Shown: piece by piece, positions 1 to 6,438 of the stretch
Layout: each line of letters starts with the position of its first letter
How positions within the stretch are numbered: the stretch's first letter is position 1
From: JACDET01 sp038253825
GTDB lineage: Bacteria; Patescibacteriota; Microgenomatia; Levybacterales; UBA12049
Direction of reading: 5' to 3'
Assembly: GCA_038253825.1 (NCBI GenBank)
Contig: JBBSGT010000025.1
Coordinates: 1 to 16,288 of the forward strand
Length of the DNA stretch: 16,288 nucleotides
Notes under the pieces: generated by a model
What the model was told of the DNA's origin: nothing
The model's input: the letters and a program-made list of their open reading frames with translations, nothing else
Database searches by the model: none
Position numbers and translations under genes: made by a program

Positions 1-50
1 AACTTCATCAGTGGACAGGGCAAGTTTTATCATGGCAGTGAGCAGCCACT

Positions 51-587
51 TTAGCATATCTGCCACATTTTTTCATGCACAGCTGTATGAAAATTACTCT
101 TCAATAAAATATGCCATTCTGTTTTTCGCTGGCTATATCTTTCTCTGCCATCTGTAAGCTCAACACGAGAAGAAATCGAGGCAGTATGGTCTCTTGGTAG
201 AGATGCAATGAAAGTATCTGTACGAGTGCCATCAAATAATTCATCCCGTGATAATCCTACTACTTGGTTGTTTTGATTTTTTGGCATGAATAAAATAGTT
301 TCACTCCCTGGTATTGTATGGGAATCCGTATAGGACTCTTGTGTCCATGGCCATGTGTAAAAAAAGACTCTCTGTATTTGTCGGTTGTTTTGTACGATAA
401 GTTGTACGCTTTCCAAAACGGATTTTCCTAAAAATTCTCTCCCACTTGTTTCACTGCTTGAACTTCTAAAAGTTTCTAGACCAGGTATGAATGGTTGTAA
501 GTCTTCCATAATAGCAGTAATTATACAGCACATTATGAAAAGAGCGCTGTTTGACAATGAATAATAGCATAAATTTTTTAGAACCAA
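51..587 (-). CDS. Hypothetical protein with N-terminal hydrophobic anchor
   Basis: I do not recognise the family. The 178-aa reading frame opens with a TTG at 585-587. Residues 12-26 form a hydrophobic stretch (rich in L, F, I, C, A) that could be a signal anchor; the rest is soluble, rich in S, T, R, Q and E, with no visible catalytic motif. The start is uncertain. An ATG at 589-591 lies in another frame that also begins with a lysine-containing hydrophobic segment, so a frameshift near the N-terminus is possible; the first in-frame ATG is residue 19. The gene is divergent from the EndoQ gene, with about 55 bp between them. It is probably coding because it stays open over its whole length in a region with frequent stops in other frames, but the evidence is modest. 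Confidence 0.5.
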   Translation of the reverse strand: MVLKNLCYYSLSNSALFIMCCIITAIMEDLQPFIPGLETFRSSSSETSGREFLGKSVLESVQLIVQNNRQIQRVFFYTWPWTQESYTDSHTIPGSETILFMPKNQNNQVVGLSRDELFDGTRTDTFIASLPRDHTASISSRVELTDGRERYSQRKTEWHILLKSNFHTAVHEKMWQIC

Positions 588-629
588 TCATAAAAAAGCA
601 CATTGAGTGGATTAAAGACTTGAATATGC

Positions 630-635
630 TAGAAT
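630..635 (+). promoter_or_regulatory. Extended -10 box for the EndoQ gene
   Basis: TAGAAT preceded by TG one base upstream (TGcTAGAAT) ends 7 nt before the ATG at 643. Transcription would start at or next to the start codon. No good -35 box is seen at the usual spacing. Confidence 0.45.
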
Positions 636-642
636 ATTTTTT

Positions 643-1986
643 ATGCAGTATGTCACAGATCTTCATCTCCATTCCAAATATTCCCGCGCGGTTTCTCCTC
701 AAATGACGCTGCCGGTTATGACAGAATATGCCAGACAAAAAGGTCTTGATATTTTATCTGCTGCGGATTTTACCCATCCGGTGTGGTTTAAAGAAATACA
801 AAGTCAACTGGAGGAGTCAGAGGAGGGGCTTTATACGTTAAGAATGGAGAATGAAGAATGGGGAATGATGAAGAAAATTAGGTTTTTGCTTTCGACTGAG
901 ATTGCTTCTATTTATAAGCAGGGGGATAGTGTGCGGAGGATTCATAATCTTGTGTTTGTGCCTAGTTTGGAAATAGCTGAGAAAACTAATAAAGAACTGG
1001 TGAGAAGAGGGGCCAATCTCAATGCTGATGGACGCCCGATTGTGGGATTGTCTTGCGAGAACTTATTGGAATTAGTGCTCTCGATTGACGAGCGATCCTA
1101 TATCATTCCGGCACATGTGTGGACGCCGCACTTCGGCGTGTATGGTTCGGCATCGGGGTTTGATTCGCTTGAAGAAGCATTTGGCAAACTTGCTCCGTAT
1201 GTTTACGGCATTGAGACGGGACTTTCCAGCGATCCTGGTATGAATTGGCAGATGCCTGAATTGATGAACCGCAGCATTTTATCTTTCTCCGATGCGCATA
1301 GCGCTCCCAAAATGTCCCGTGAAGCAACAGTGATGGAGCTTGAAGTGCCAAGTTATGAGAATATAAGGAAGGCTATCATGCGGTCCAGTAAACCTGAATT
1401 AGGAGAAGCAAATAAAATTATCTACACGCTTGAATTCTATCCTGAAGAAGGGAAGTATCATTTCTCAGGACATCGTGATCATAAAGTTGTGTTGGGTCCT
1501 GATGAGATCCGTGAGAATGGCAACATTTGTCCTGTCTGCCATCGGCGTTTGACTGAAGGTGTTTTGTTCAGAGTGCAGCAATTGGCTGATGAGAAACTGC
1601 TGCATCGGACGCAAACAAACATAAATGATGCAGGGGTGAAATGGTATACCGATTCTCTGAAAATTCAGCCACCATATATCAAATTAGTTCCTCTCTTAGA
1701 AATTGCTGCCGAGTCACTGGGTTCAACGGTAAATAGCCAAAAATCTAAAAATCTCTATGCCAAACTTTGTTCAGAACTCAAATCAGAATTGCATGTTTTG
1801 CTCCGAGCACCAATTGCATACATTGAAAAAGTCGGGGGAGGGAAGTTGGCACAAGCAGTGACAAAAGTACGCAAAGGAAATATCTCTATTGATCCGGGTT
1901 ATGATGGTATTTTTGGTAAAGTGCAAATTTGGCATGAAGGAGAAGAAAAAGCAGAAGACGTGCCGCAATTAAAATTGGAATTATAA
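643..1986 (+). CDS. Endonuclease Q-like PHP-domain DNA repair nuclease
   Basis: The 447-aa protein matches the EndoQ family, which nicks DNA 5' of deaminated bases (uracil, hypoxanthine) and abasic sites. It begins with the PHP metal-binding motif DLHLHSKYS (D6, H8, H10). It continues with PAHVWTPHFGVYGSASGFDS (157-175), a family hallmark, and SFSDAHS (214-220), which supplies later PHP metal ligands. A zinc-finger-like stretch follows: GHRDH at 276-280, then CPVC at 296-299 and LTEGVLFRVQQLAD. The C-terminus carries DPGYDGIFGKV (417-427), also typical. As I recall the family, the first half of the finger has a cysteine where this protein has H280, so the zinc site may be mixed His/Cys. The ATG at 643 is preceded by a -10 box 7 nt away, so the mRNA is probably leaderless. 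Relatives are often mislabelled as UvrD-type helicases because of genome neighbours or fusions. Confidence 0.88.
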   Translation: MQYVTDLHLHSKYSRAVSPQMTLPVMTEYARQKGLDILSAADFTHPVWFKEIQSQLEESEEGLYTLRMENEEWGMMKKIRFLLSTEIASIYKQGDSVRRIHNLVFVPSLEIAEKTNKELVRRGANLNADGRPIVGLSCENLLELVLSIDERSYIIPAHVWTPHFGVYGSASGFDSLEEAFGKLAPYVYGIETGLSSDPGMNWQMPELMNRSILSFSDAHSAPKMSREATVMELEVPSYENIRKAIMRSSKPELGEANKIIYTLEFYPEEGKYHFSGHRDHKVVLGPDEIRENGNICPVCHRRLTEGVLFRVQQLADEKLLHRTQTNINDAGVKWYTDSLKIQPPYIKLVPLLEIAAESLGSTVNSQKSKNLYAKLCSELKSELHVLLRAPIAYIEKVGGGKLAQAVTKVRKGNISIDPGYDGIFGKVQIWHEGEEKAEDVPQLKLEL

Positions 1987-2074
1987 TTTTCAATCAATGC
2001 TTCAATCTTTCAAATGTTTGTAAATTATGTCATAGAAAATTCTTTTGTAGTCTTACTCAATTTTAACCGAACTG

Positions 2075-2083
2075 TGCTATAGT
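2075..2083 (+). promoter_or_regulatory. Extended -10 box for pth
   Basis: TGcTATAGT lies just before the tandem ATG codons at 2088 and 2091. The expected transcription start (about 2089-2091) coincides with the coding start, so the transcript is probably leaderless and begins at the second ATG. No clear -35 box is seen. Confidence 0.5.
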
Positions 2084-2087
2084 TGAA

Positions 2088-2708
2088 ATGATGAAATTGA
2101 TCGTTGGTTTGGGGAATCCTGGAGAGAAATATGAAAGCACTCGTCACAATCTCGGATTCTTAGTTGTCGATCATGTCCTCAAAAACCTGGGTGATGCCAA
2201 AGCCGATTGGTCAAGTACTACCAAACTCAAAAGTGATGTTGCTTCCTTTACGATTCCCTGCGCTGATGGCACAGAAGGAAAACTCCTCCTCGCTAAACCC
2301 AAAACGTTCATGAATGATTCAGGCTCGAGTGTGAGACTCCTGGTTGATTTTTATAAAGTAGAGCCTGAGGACGTTTGGATTGTGTACGACGAGCTTGATT
2401 TACCGTTGGGAAGTATGAAGATCCGATTTGGTGGTGCAGCTGCTGGTCATCATGGTGTTGAGTCTATTATGGACGCACTCGGGACAGATAAATTCTGGCG
2501 GTTTCGTCTTGGCATCGGTGCTTCGCATGATAAAGAACACGCAATCGGCAGACAGAATTTCCATGATGCCAAAGAATATGTGCTCGACAAATTTCATGCA
2601 GGTGAAGCAGGAAAAGCGCGTGAATTGATCAAACATGGTTCGCAAGCAGTACAACTTGCAGTTGAGAAAGGTATTGAAACTGCCATGAACCGGTTTAATA
2701 CAAAGTAG
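2088..2708 (+). CDS. pth: Peptidyl-tRNA hydrolase
   Basis: Bacterial-type Pth releases tRNA from peptidyl-tRNA that drops off ribosomes; it is a cytoplasmic translation-recycling enzyme. The N-terminus KLIVGLGNPGEKYESTRHN holds the conserved GLGNPG loop and the catalytic His of TRHN. Later blocks are KPKTFMNDSG (conserved Asn/Ser region), the YDELDLPLG motif with the catalytic-site Asp, and GGAAAGHHGVESI. The length of 206 aa is slightly above the usual 185-195. Two ATGs are in tandem; the family normally starts MKLIVGLGNPG, which favours 2091. A short unknown ORF and acylphosphatase follow on the same strand, and a small AT-rich hairpin with a T-run lies at the stop codon. Confidence 0.97.
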   Translation: MMKLIVGLGNPGEKYESTRHNLGFLVVDHVLKNLGDAKADWSSTTKLKSDVASFTIPCADGTEGKLLLAKPKTFMNDSGSSVRLLVDFYKVEPEDVWIVYDELDLPLGSMKIRFGGAAAGHHGVESIMDALGTDKFWRFRLGIGASHDKEHAIGRQNFHDAKEYVLDKFHAGEAGKARELIKHGSQAVQLAVEKGIETAMNRFNTK

Positions 2709-2732
2709 ATTAATCATTAATCTTTTCTCTTT
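2708..2732 (+). terminator. AT-rich hairpin with T-run after pth
   Basis: GATTAA and TTAATC (2708-2713 and 2717-2722) flank a TCA loop and are followed by a T-rich tract. The stem is weak (AT pairs only), so termination would be partial at best. The same GATTAAT motif recurs in the trxA-trxB gap. Confidence 0.35.
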
Positions 2733-2750
2733 AATCTAAATAAACAACAA

Positions 2751-3023
2751 ATGCAATCAATTAAAAGCGTCCTCACAAAATTTAATCCCACAACTGATAA
2801 GTACGTCTCTCGCGAATTTCAGACATTTGGCCTTCATTTGGCAGACGCATTGGATGACTACAAACATAAAAGTCTCTATATGAAATTAGCCAAGGCAGTG
2901 CATCGCTCGATCCTCGAGCAAGCGCTGACATTTGCAATTGATAGCACTGCAGATAATAAAGGAGCATTATTTATGTGGAAGCTTAAGGAACTCCGCAAGA
3001 ACGCAAAGGAAAAAGCCAAATAA
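2751..3023 (+). CDS. Small conserved-looking protein of unknown function
   Basis: A 90-aa protein I cannot assign to a family. It has no signal peptide and no membrane segment. It is predicted to be mostly alpha-helical, with a central amphipathic region (about 25-65, LADALDDYKHKSLYMKLAKA) and a very basic end (KELRKNAKEKAK), which could fit nucleic-acid or ribosome contact, though that is inference. It lies 42 nt after pth and 4 nt before acylphosphatase, so it is probably cotranscribed with acylphosphatase. No Shine-Dalgarno sequence precedes the ATG; the upstream stretch is A/T-rich. Tight spacing on both sides and an unbroken frame support it as a real gene. Confidence 0.75.
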   Translation: MQSIKSVLTKFNPTTDKYVSREFQTFGLHLADALDDYKHKSLYMKLAKAVHRSILEQALTFAIDSTADNKGALFMWKLKELRKNAKEKAK

Positions 3024-3027
3024 TTGT

Positions 3028-3297
3028 ATGAAACAAGCGCATCTCTTCATCTCAGGTACTGTGCAAGGAATCGGTTATCGACAATTCGTCAAAAGTAACG
3101 CCAAAAAGCTCGATCTCACCGGCTGGGTACGCAATACTGAAGATGGTGGCGTAGAGGCTGTGCTCCAAGGTGAAGAAGCAATGATCACCATGATTATCGA
3201 GCAATGCAAACAAGGTCCCTTCATGGCAGAAGTGCAACAACTTGGATTTGAATGGGAAGAGATAGAGGAGAAGTTTGCGGACTTTACCATTCAGTAA
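3028..3297 (+). CDS. acyP: Acylphosphatase
   Basis: An 89-aa single-domain enzyme that hydrolyses carboxyl-phosphate bonds in acyl phosphates. The conserved loop GTVQGIGYRQFV (10-21) supplies the phosphate-binding Arg18, and GWVRNTEDGGVEAVLQG (32-48) supplies the catalytic Asn36. The length is typical for the family (about 90 aa). The start at 3028 was chosen over an upstream in-frame ATG at 2932 because that one would overlap the preceding gene by 92 nt and because the domain begins right after MKQAHLFI. The stop is only 6 nt from the end of the convergent DsbA-like gene. The residue Ile15 replaces the more usual Val in the GxVQGVGxR loop, a mild change. Confidence 0.95.
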   Translation: MKQAHLFISGTVQGIGYRQFVKSNAKKLDLTGWVRNTEDGGVEAVLQGEEAMITMIIEQCKQGPFMAEVQQLGFEWEEIEEKFADFTIQ

Positions 3298-3303
3298 AGA
3301 GTT

Positions 3304-4137
3304 TTATTTCTTCAAATCCGCATCGAGAACTTTTTGGAAAGAACTGAAAGGAAGCGCACCGGTAAGTCTTTCACCATTGATGAAAAAGGTTGGTGTGCCA
3401 TCCACTTGTGCTTTATCTCCGGCGGCAGTATCTTTGGCTACGTTAGCTTTATATTTGTCATTATCGATGCAGGATTTAAATTGGTCAGTATCCATGCCAA
3501 GCTGTCCTGCGTAGCCAATCCATGCATTTTCGGCGTCATCTGCGCTTTGTTGCGCCCAGGTGTCTTGGTTTTGGAACATCTGATCATGGAAATTCCAAAA
3601 TTGATTTTGTTCGTTGGCGCATTCAGCGGCTTCAGCAGCTTTTTGTGCATTCGGATGGATAGATGTAAGGGGATACTGTCGGTACACAAAATTTACTTTG
3701 CCGGTTTTTACATAGTTGTCCTGGATCTGACCGTCTGTTTGGTCAAAATACTTTTTGCAAAACGGACATTGGAAATCACTAAATTCGACAATTGTTACTT
3801 TTGCATTTTTATTACCCCTCATGGATAAATGGCCATTATCCACTTTTACAAATTGTGGTGGAGGTACCGGAGTAGGTACTACCGACGGTGCAGTTGCGGC
3901 GACTGCGCTAGTGACATCTTTAAATTGTTTTTCCAGGAAGATTACTTTGTTGGTTAACATGCCGAGAATAAATGAAAGAAGCACTAAAATTACACCGAGA
4001 TAAAGGACTATAGAAGATTCCTTGAAGCTTAACGCTGCAAGATGTACTCGGGGAATTTTAAGAACAATTGAATTGCTGGCATCAGCAGATGAAGGTTGGG
4101 TTTCTGTTGAAGATTTTGAAGCAGCTACTTTTCTCAT
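3304..4137 (-). CDS. Membrane-anchored DsbA-like thiol oxidoreductase
   Basis: This 277-aa protein has a soluble N-terminal tail (1-40), one membrane segment (about 41-63), a linker with a proline-rich stretch (about 86-94), and a DsbA/thioredoxin-fold domain (about 98-277). The active site is FSDFQCPFCKKYFD with C124 and C127. The cis-proline loop is GTPTFFING (P249). Two further cysteines, C173 and C223, are in the helical insertion and might form a structural disulfide. The layout fits a thiol-disulfide enzyme on the outer face of the membrane that forms or shuffles disulfides in exported proteins. The promoter has TTGACA, a 17-bp spacer and TACAAT, placing the start of transcription about 2 nt before the ATG. 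It converges on acylphosphatase with a 6-nt gap. Confidence 0.9.
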   Translation of the reverse strand: MRKVAASKSSTETQPSSADASNSIVLKIPRVHLAALSFKESSIVLYLGVILVLLSFILGMLTNKVIFLEKQFKDVTSAVAATAPSVVPTPVPPPQFVKVDNGHLSMRGNKNAKVTIVEFSDFQCPFCKKYFDQTDGQIQDNYVKTGKVNFVYRQYPLTSIHPNAQKAAEAAECANEQNQFWNFHDQMFQNQDTWAQQSADDAENAWIGYAGQLGMDTDQFKSCIDNDKYKANVAKDTAAGDKAQVDGTPTFFINGERLTGALPFSSFQKVLDADLKK

Positions 4138-4145
4138 TCGAATTT

Positions 4146-4174
4146 ATTGTATTGATTAGATTTTCATTTGTCAA
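4146..4174 (-). promoter_or_regulatory. Sigma70-type promoter of the DsbA-like gene
   Basis: On the minus strand, TTGACA (4169-4174) and TACAAT (4146-4151) are 17 bp apart. The -10 box ends 8 nt before the ATG at 4137, so the 5' leader would be 1-2 nt or absent. Confidence 0.72.
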
Positions 4175-4237
4175 TGAAGCCGTTAGAATCAATAAGAGCT
4201 TGGGAAACCTTTTTTCTCCTGTAGCTTTTTGGGACAA

Positions 4238-4246
4238 TGATATAAT
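4238..4246 (+). promoter_or_regulatory. Extended -10 box of the 523-aa membrane protein gene
   Basis: TGaTATAAT is a perfect extended -10 box. It ends 11 nt before the ATG at 4258, giving a predicted leader of about 5 nt, too short for a Shine-Dalgarno site. Confidence 0.6.
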
Positions 4247-4257
4247 AGTATTAATCT

Positions 4258-5829
4258 ATGGTAAACTTTCGTCCGCTTTCAAGTCTGGCCAAATATCTCG
4301 TTGAATCAATTGAATCCAAACCTGCTCACTCTGAAGAGGAACGACGTATAACTGTTAATCCTATTGTCACCAAATTTGCCTCCTGGTATGAGCGTCTGCG
4401 TAATGCGATGGAATTTCGCGAAGATGAAGTTATTTTGCGAGCGACGATTGAACGTATCTTGAAGCGTCGTTTGCTCTTGGGTGGCAATGGGAAGACCACA
4501 GCCAAACCACTTGTCAAAGAATTATTGTGGGCCAGATATTTGCCGGCAGATGATATCGGGGAATCAGTAGCGCACAAGATTGAGGAAATCATCGATCTGC
4601 ATTTATCAATGCGTTTGCGTATCCTTGCCAAACACAAATTTTCGGAAAGTGTCATCAATGAGTGGACCTACGATCTGATGTCCGCTGATATCCAATATAT
4701 ATTAAACACAAAACGTCCGAAGGAATTGATTGCTAATTTTATGTTTCATGTCCTCAAAGATGATGTAGTGATAGAGGATGAAGCGATCGAAACCAAAAAC
4801 GCGCAAGTTTTTATTGCGGTGCGAAAAGCCTTTGCCCGTGATGATCTAGCCTTTTTACGATACCATCTTTTTTGTCAGTACTTTGGCAGATTAACGCCAA
4901 AGACGCTTGATTATACTGTCGATCATTTCGTTGCCGGATATAATGAAATTCATCGTCAGATGGTATATCCAGGACGGGAAAAAGTCTACACTTATGTCAA
5001 ACGTCGTACCGCTGCTTTTTTCATATTTGAAGATGTGCTCGAATCCCAAAAGGCCAATCTGAAAACCATTCTTGAGAACGAAGAAGAACTGCGAGAAGTT
5101 GTTTTTGAAGCGTGCCAGAAACGATATGATAGTATCAGCAGGCGAGTACGGACAGCTGTGATCAGATCGGTTATCTTCATCTTGTTTACCAAAGTTGGTT
5201 TCGCCTTTTTTGTCGAGGGAACTTATGAGCGTATTTTCCTGGGCGGTATCCATTGGCAATCAATTATCATTAACACGACTGTGCCTCCGCTGCTGATGAT
5301 TATTGTGAGTTTGTTTATCCGCACACCTGGACAGGATAATTCGGAGCGAATTTTTACCTACATAACACGGCTCTTGTATGATGAAGATCCTGTGCTGGGG
5401 AGCAAGTTACGTGTTTCCAAAATGCAAGTCGAAAAAGGATTTGGAACTGCCTTTAATATCCTGTGGCTGATAGCGTTTGTTATTTCCTTTGGCGGAATCA
5501 TAGTGGTCCTTACAAAACTCAATTTCAATATCGTCAGTCAGACCATTTTCATTTTCTTCTTAGCAATTGTTTCATTTTTGGCGTACCGTATCTCGTTACT
5601 CGCCAATGTCTATCGGGTAGGGGAGAAGCAAGGTGTCGGCACTTTATTGGTGGACTTCTTCTTTATGCCCGTTATCCTTGTTGGTCGCAAATTGACCCAA
5701 GGTATAGCTCGGGTTAATATCTTTCTTATGCTTTTTGATTTCTTTATCGAAGCACCGTTTAAATATCTCTTCGCTTTTTTCGATCAATGGTTTTACTTCC
5801 TTCACTCCAAAACAGAAGAGCTTGAGTAA
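4258..5829 (+). CDS. Polytopic membrane protein of unknown function with large N-terminal cytoplasmic region
   Basis: A 523-aa protein I do not recognise by name. The first 295 residues are hydrophilic, helix-rich and highly charged. The C-terminal part holds about four to six hydrophobic segments: near 300-318, 335-354, 398-418 and 426-450 clearly, and 462-476 and 486-505 less clearly. Between segments two and three is a charged loop (TPGQDNSERIFTYITRLLYD). No catalytic motif, nucleotide-binding loop or transporter signature is visible. It appears to be transcribed alone: it has its own extended -10 promoter, and an intrinsic terminator overlaps its stop codon. Long open frame, promoter and terminator make it clearly a gene; function is unknown. 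Confidence 0.88.
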   Translation: MVNFRPLSSLAKYLVESIESKPAHSEEERRITVNPIVTKFASWYERLRNAMEFREDEVILRATIERILKRRLLLGGNGKTTAKPLVKELLWARYLPADDIGESVAHKIEEIIDLHLSMRLRILAKHKFSESVINEWTYDLMSADIQYILNTKRPKELIANFMFHVLKDDVVIEDEAIETKNAQVFIAVRKAFARDDLAFLRYHLFCQYFGRLTPKTLDYTVDHFVAGYNEIHRQMVYPGREKVYTYVKRRTAAFFIFEDVLESQKANLKTILENEEELREVVFEACQKRYDSISRRVRTAVIRSVIFILFTKVGFAFFVEGTYERIFLGGIHWQSIIINTTVPPLLMIIVSLFIRTPGQDNSERIFTYITRLLYDEDPVLGSKLRVSKMQVEKGFGTAFNILWLIAFVISFGGIIVVLTKLNFNIVSQTIFIFFLAIVSFLAYRISLLANVYRVGEKQGVGTLLVDFFFMPVILVGRKLTQGIARVNIFLMLFDFFIEAPFKYLFAFFDQWFYFLHSKTEELE

Positions 5830-5838
5830 GCTCTTTTT
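5817..5838 (+). terminator. Intrinsic terminator overlapping the stop codon
   Basis: GAGCTT (5818-5823) pairs with AAGCTC (5828-5833) around a four-base loop and is followed by TTTTT (5834-5838). An extra A-T pair extends the stem. The stem includes the last codons and the TAA stop (5827-5829) of the 523-aa protein. Confidence 0.75.
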
Positions 5839-5852
5839 CCCACGAACTACAG

Positions 5853-5882
5853 TTGACTTTTTTCCTTTCGCTACTTTATAGT
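5853..5882 (+). promoter_or_regulatory. Sigma70-type promoter of the FAS1-surface protein operon
   Basis: TTGACT (5853-5858) and TATAGT (5877-5882) are 18 bp apart. The -10 box ends 6 nt before the ATG at 5889, so the expected first transcribed base is the A of the start codon: a leaderless mRNA. Confidence 0.75.
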
Positions 5883-5888
5883 TAGAGT

Positions 5889-6434
5889 ATGGCTGTTAGC
5901 AAGCGAGCATTAATACGCATTGGAATTCTCATAGTGATGCTACTGATCATCGGGGGAGCTATTTGGGTATTGAATAACCCAAAGTTTCAAGAATATCCAA
6001 ATAAGATGCGGCCGGTTTGGGATGTTGCTTATAATATCCAAGTGGGTTCTGATAATACGCATTTTGCTACGCAGATTAATCAGGTTGGTTACGCTACATT
6101 TCTCCATGGAAAAGGACCGTTTACTGTTTTCGTCCCTAGCGACACTGCCTACTCAAATCTTCCTGCGAATGACCAAGATCTATTTAATCAGGATCAGGGA
6201 AGTCTACGCCAAGCGTTGCTCTACAATATCGTCAAAGGCAGCTATCGTTTGTCTGACTTACGAGATGGCATGAAGCTGCACACAATTCAAGGTGATGATA
6301 TCACCGTAACCAAAAAAGGAGGCTCCTGGGTGCTTAACGGTTATGCCTACATCAAAGCAGCAGATTTTATCAGTACTAATGGTGTCATCTATATGACAAC
6401 CAATTATTTGATACCACCAAGTTTGATCCATTGA
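5889..6434 (+). CDS. Membrane-anchored fasciclin (FAS1) domain protein
   Basis: A 181-aa protein with a basic N-terminus, one membrane segment (about 9-28), a short linker, and a FAS1 domain (about 43-178). FAS1 signatures are FTVFVPSDTAYSNLP (78-92, H1-type box), a LLYNIVKGSY segment (110-119, equivalent of the YH region) and TNGVIYMTTNYLIP (163-176, H2-type box). FAS1 domains mediate adhesion or bind matrix partners outside the cell. A single membrane anchor puts the domain on the outer face. It is the first gene of a two-gene unit: its TGA is 4 nt before the ATG of the 696-aa surface protein, so the two are likely cotranslated and may act together. The start is fixed by the promoter 6 nt upstream. 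Confidence 0.92.
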   Translation: MAVSKRALIRIGILIVMLLIIGGAIWVLNNPKFQEYPNKMRPVWDVAYNIQVGSDNTHFATQINQVGYATFLHGKGPFTVFVPSDTAYSNLPANDQDLFNQDQGSLRQALLYNIVKGSYRLSDLRDGMKLHTIQGDDITVTKKGGSWVLNGYAYIKAADFISTNGVIYMTTNYLIPPSLIH

Positions 6435-6438
6435 TCAT

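Noticed and set aside
2932..3027. Longer acylphosphatase starting at 2932
   Set aside because: It would overlap the 90-aa gene by 92 nt and add residues with no domain match.
6432..6434. Possible TGA readthrough (glycine code as in some CPR groups)
   Set aside because: The FAS1 domain is complete before this TGA and a new gene starts 4 nt later in another frame; the 696-aa gene also ends in TGA. The standard bacterial code fits.
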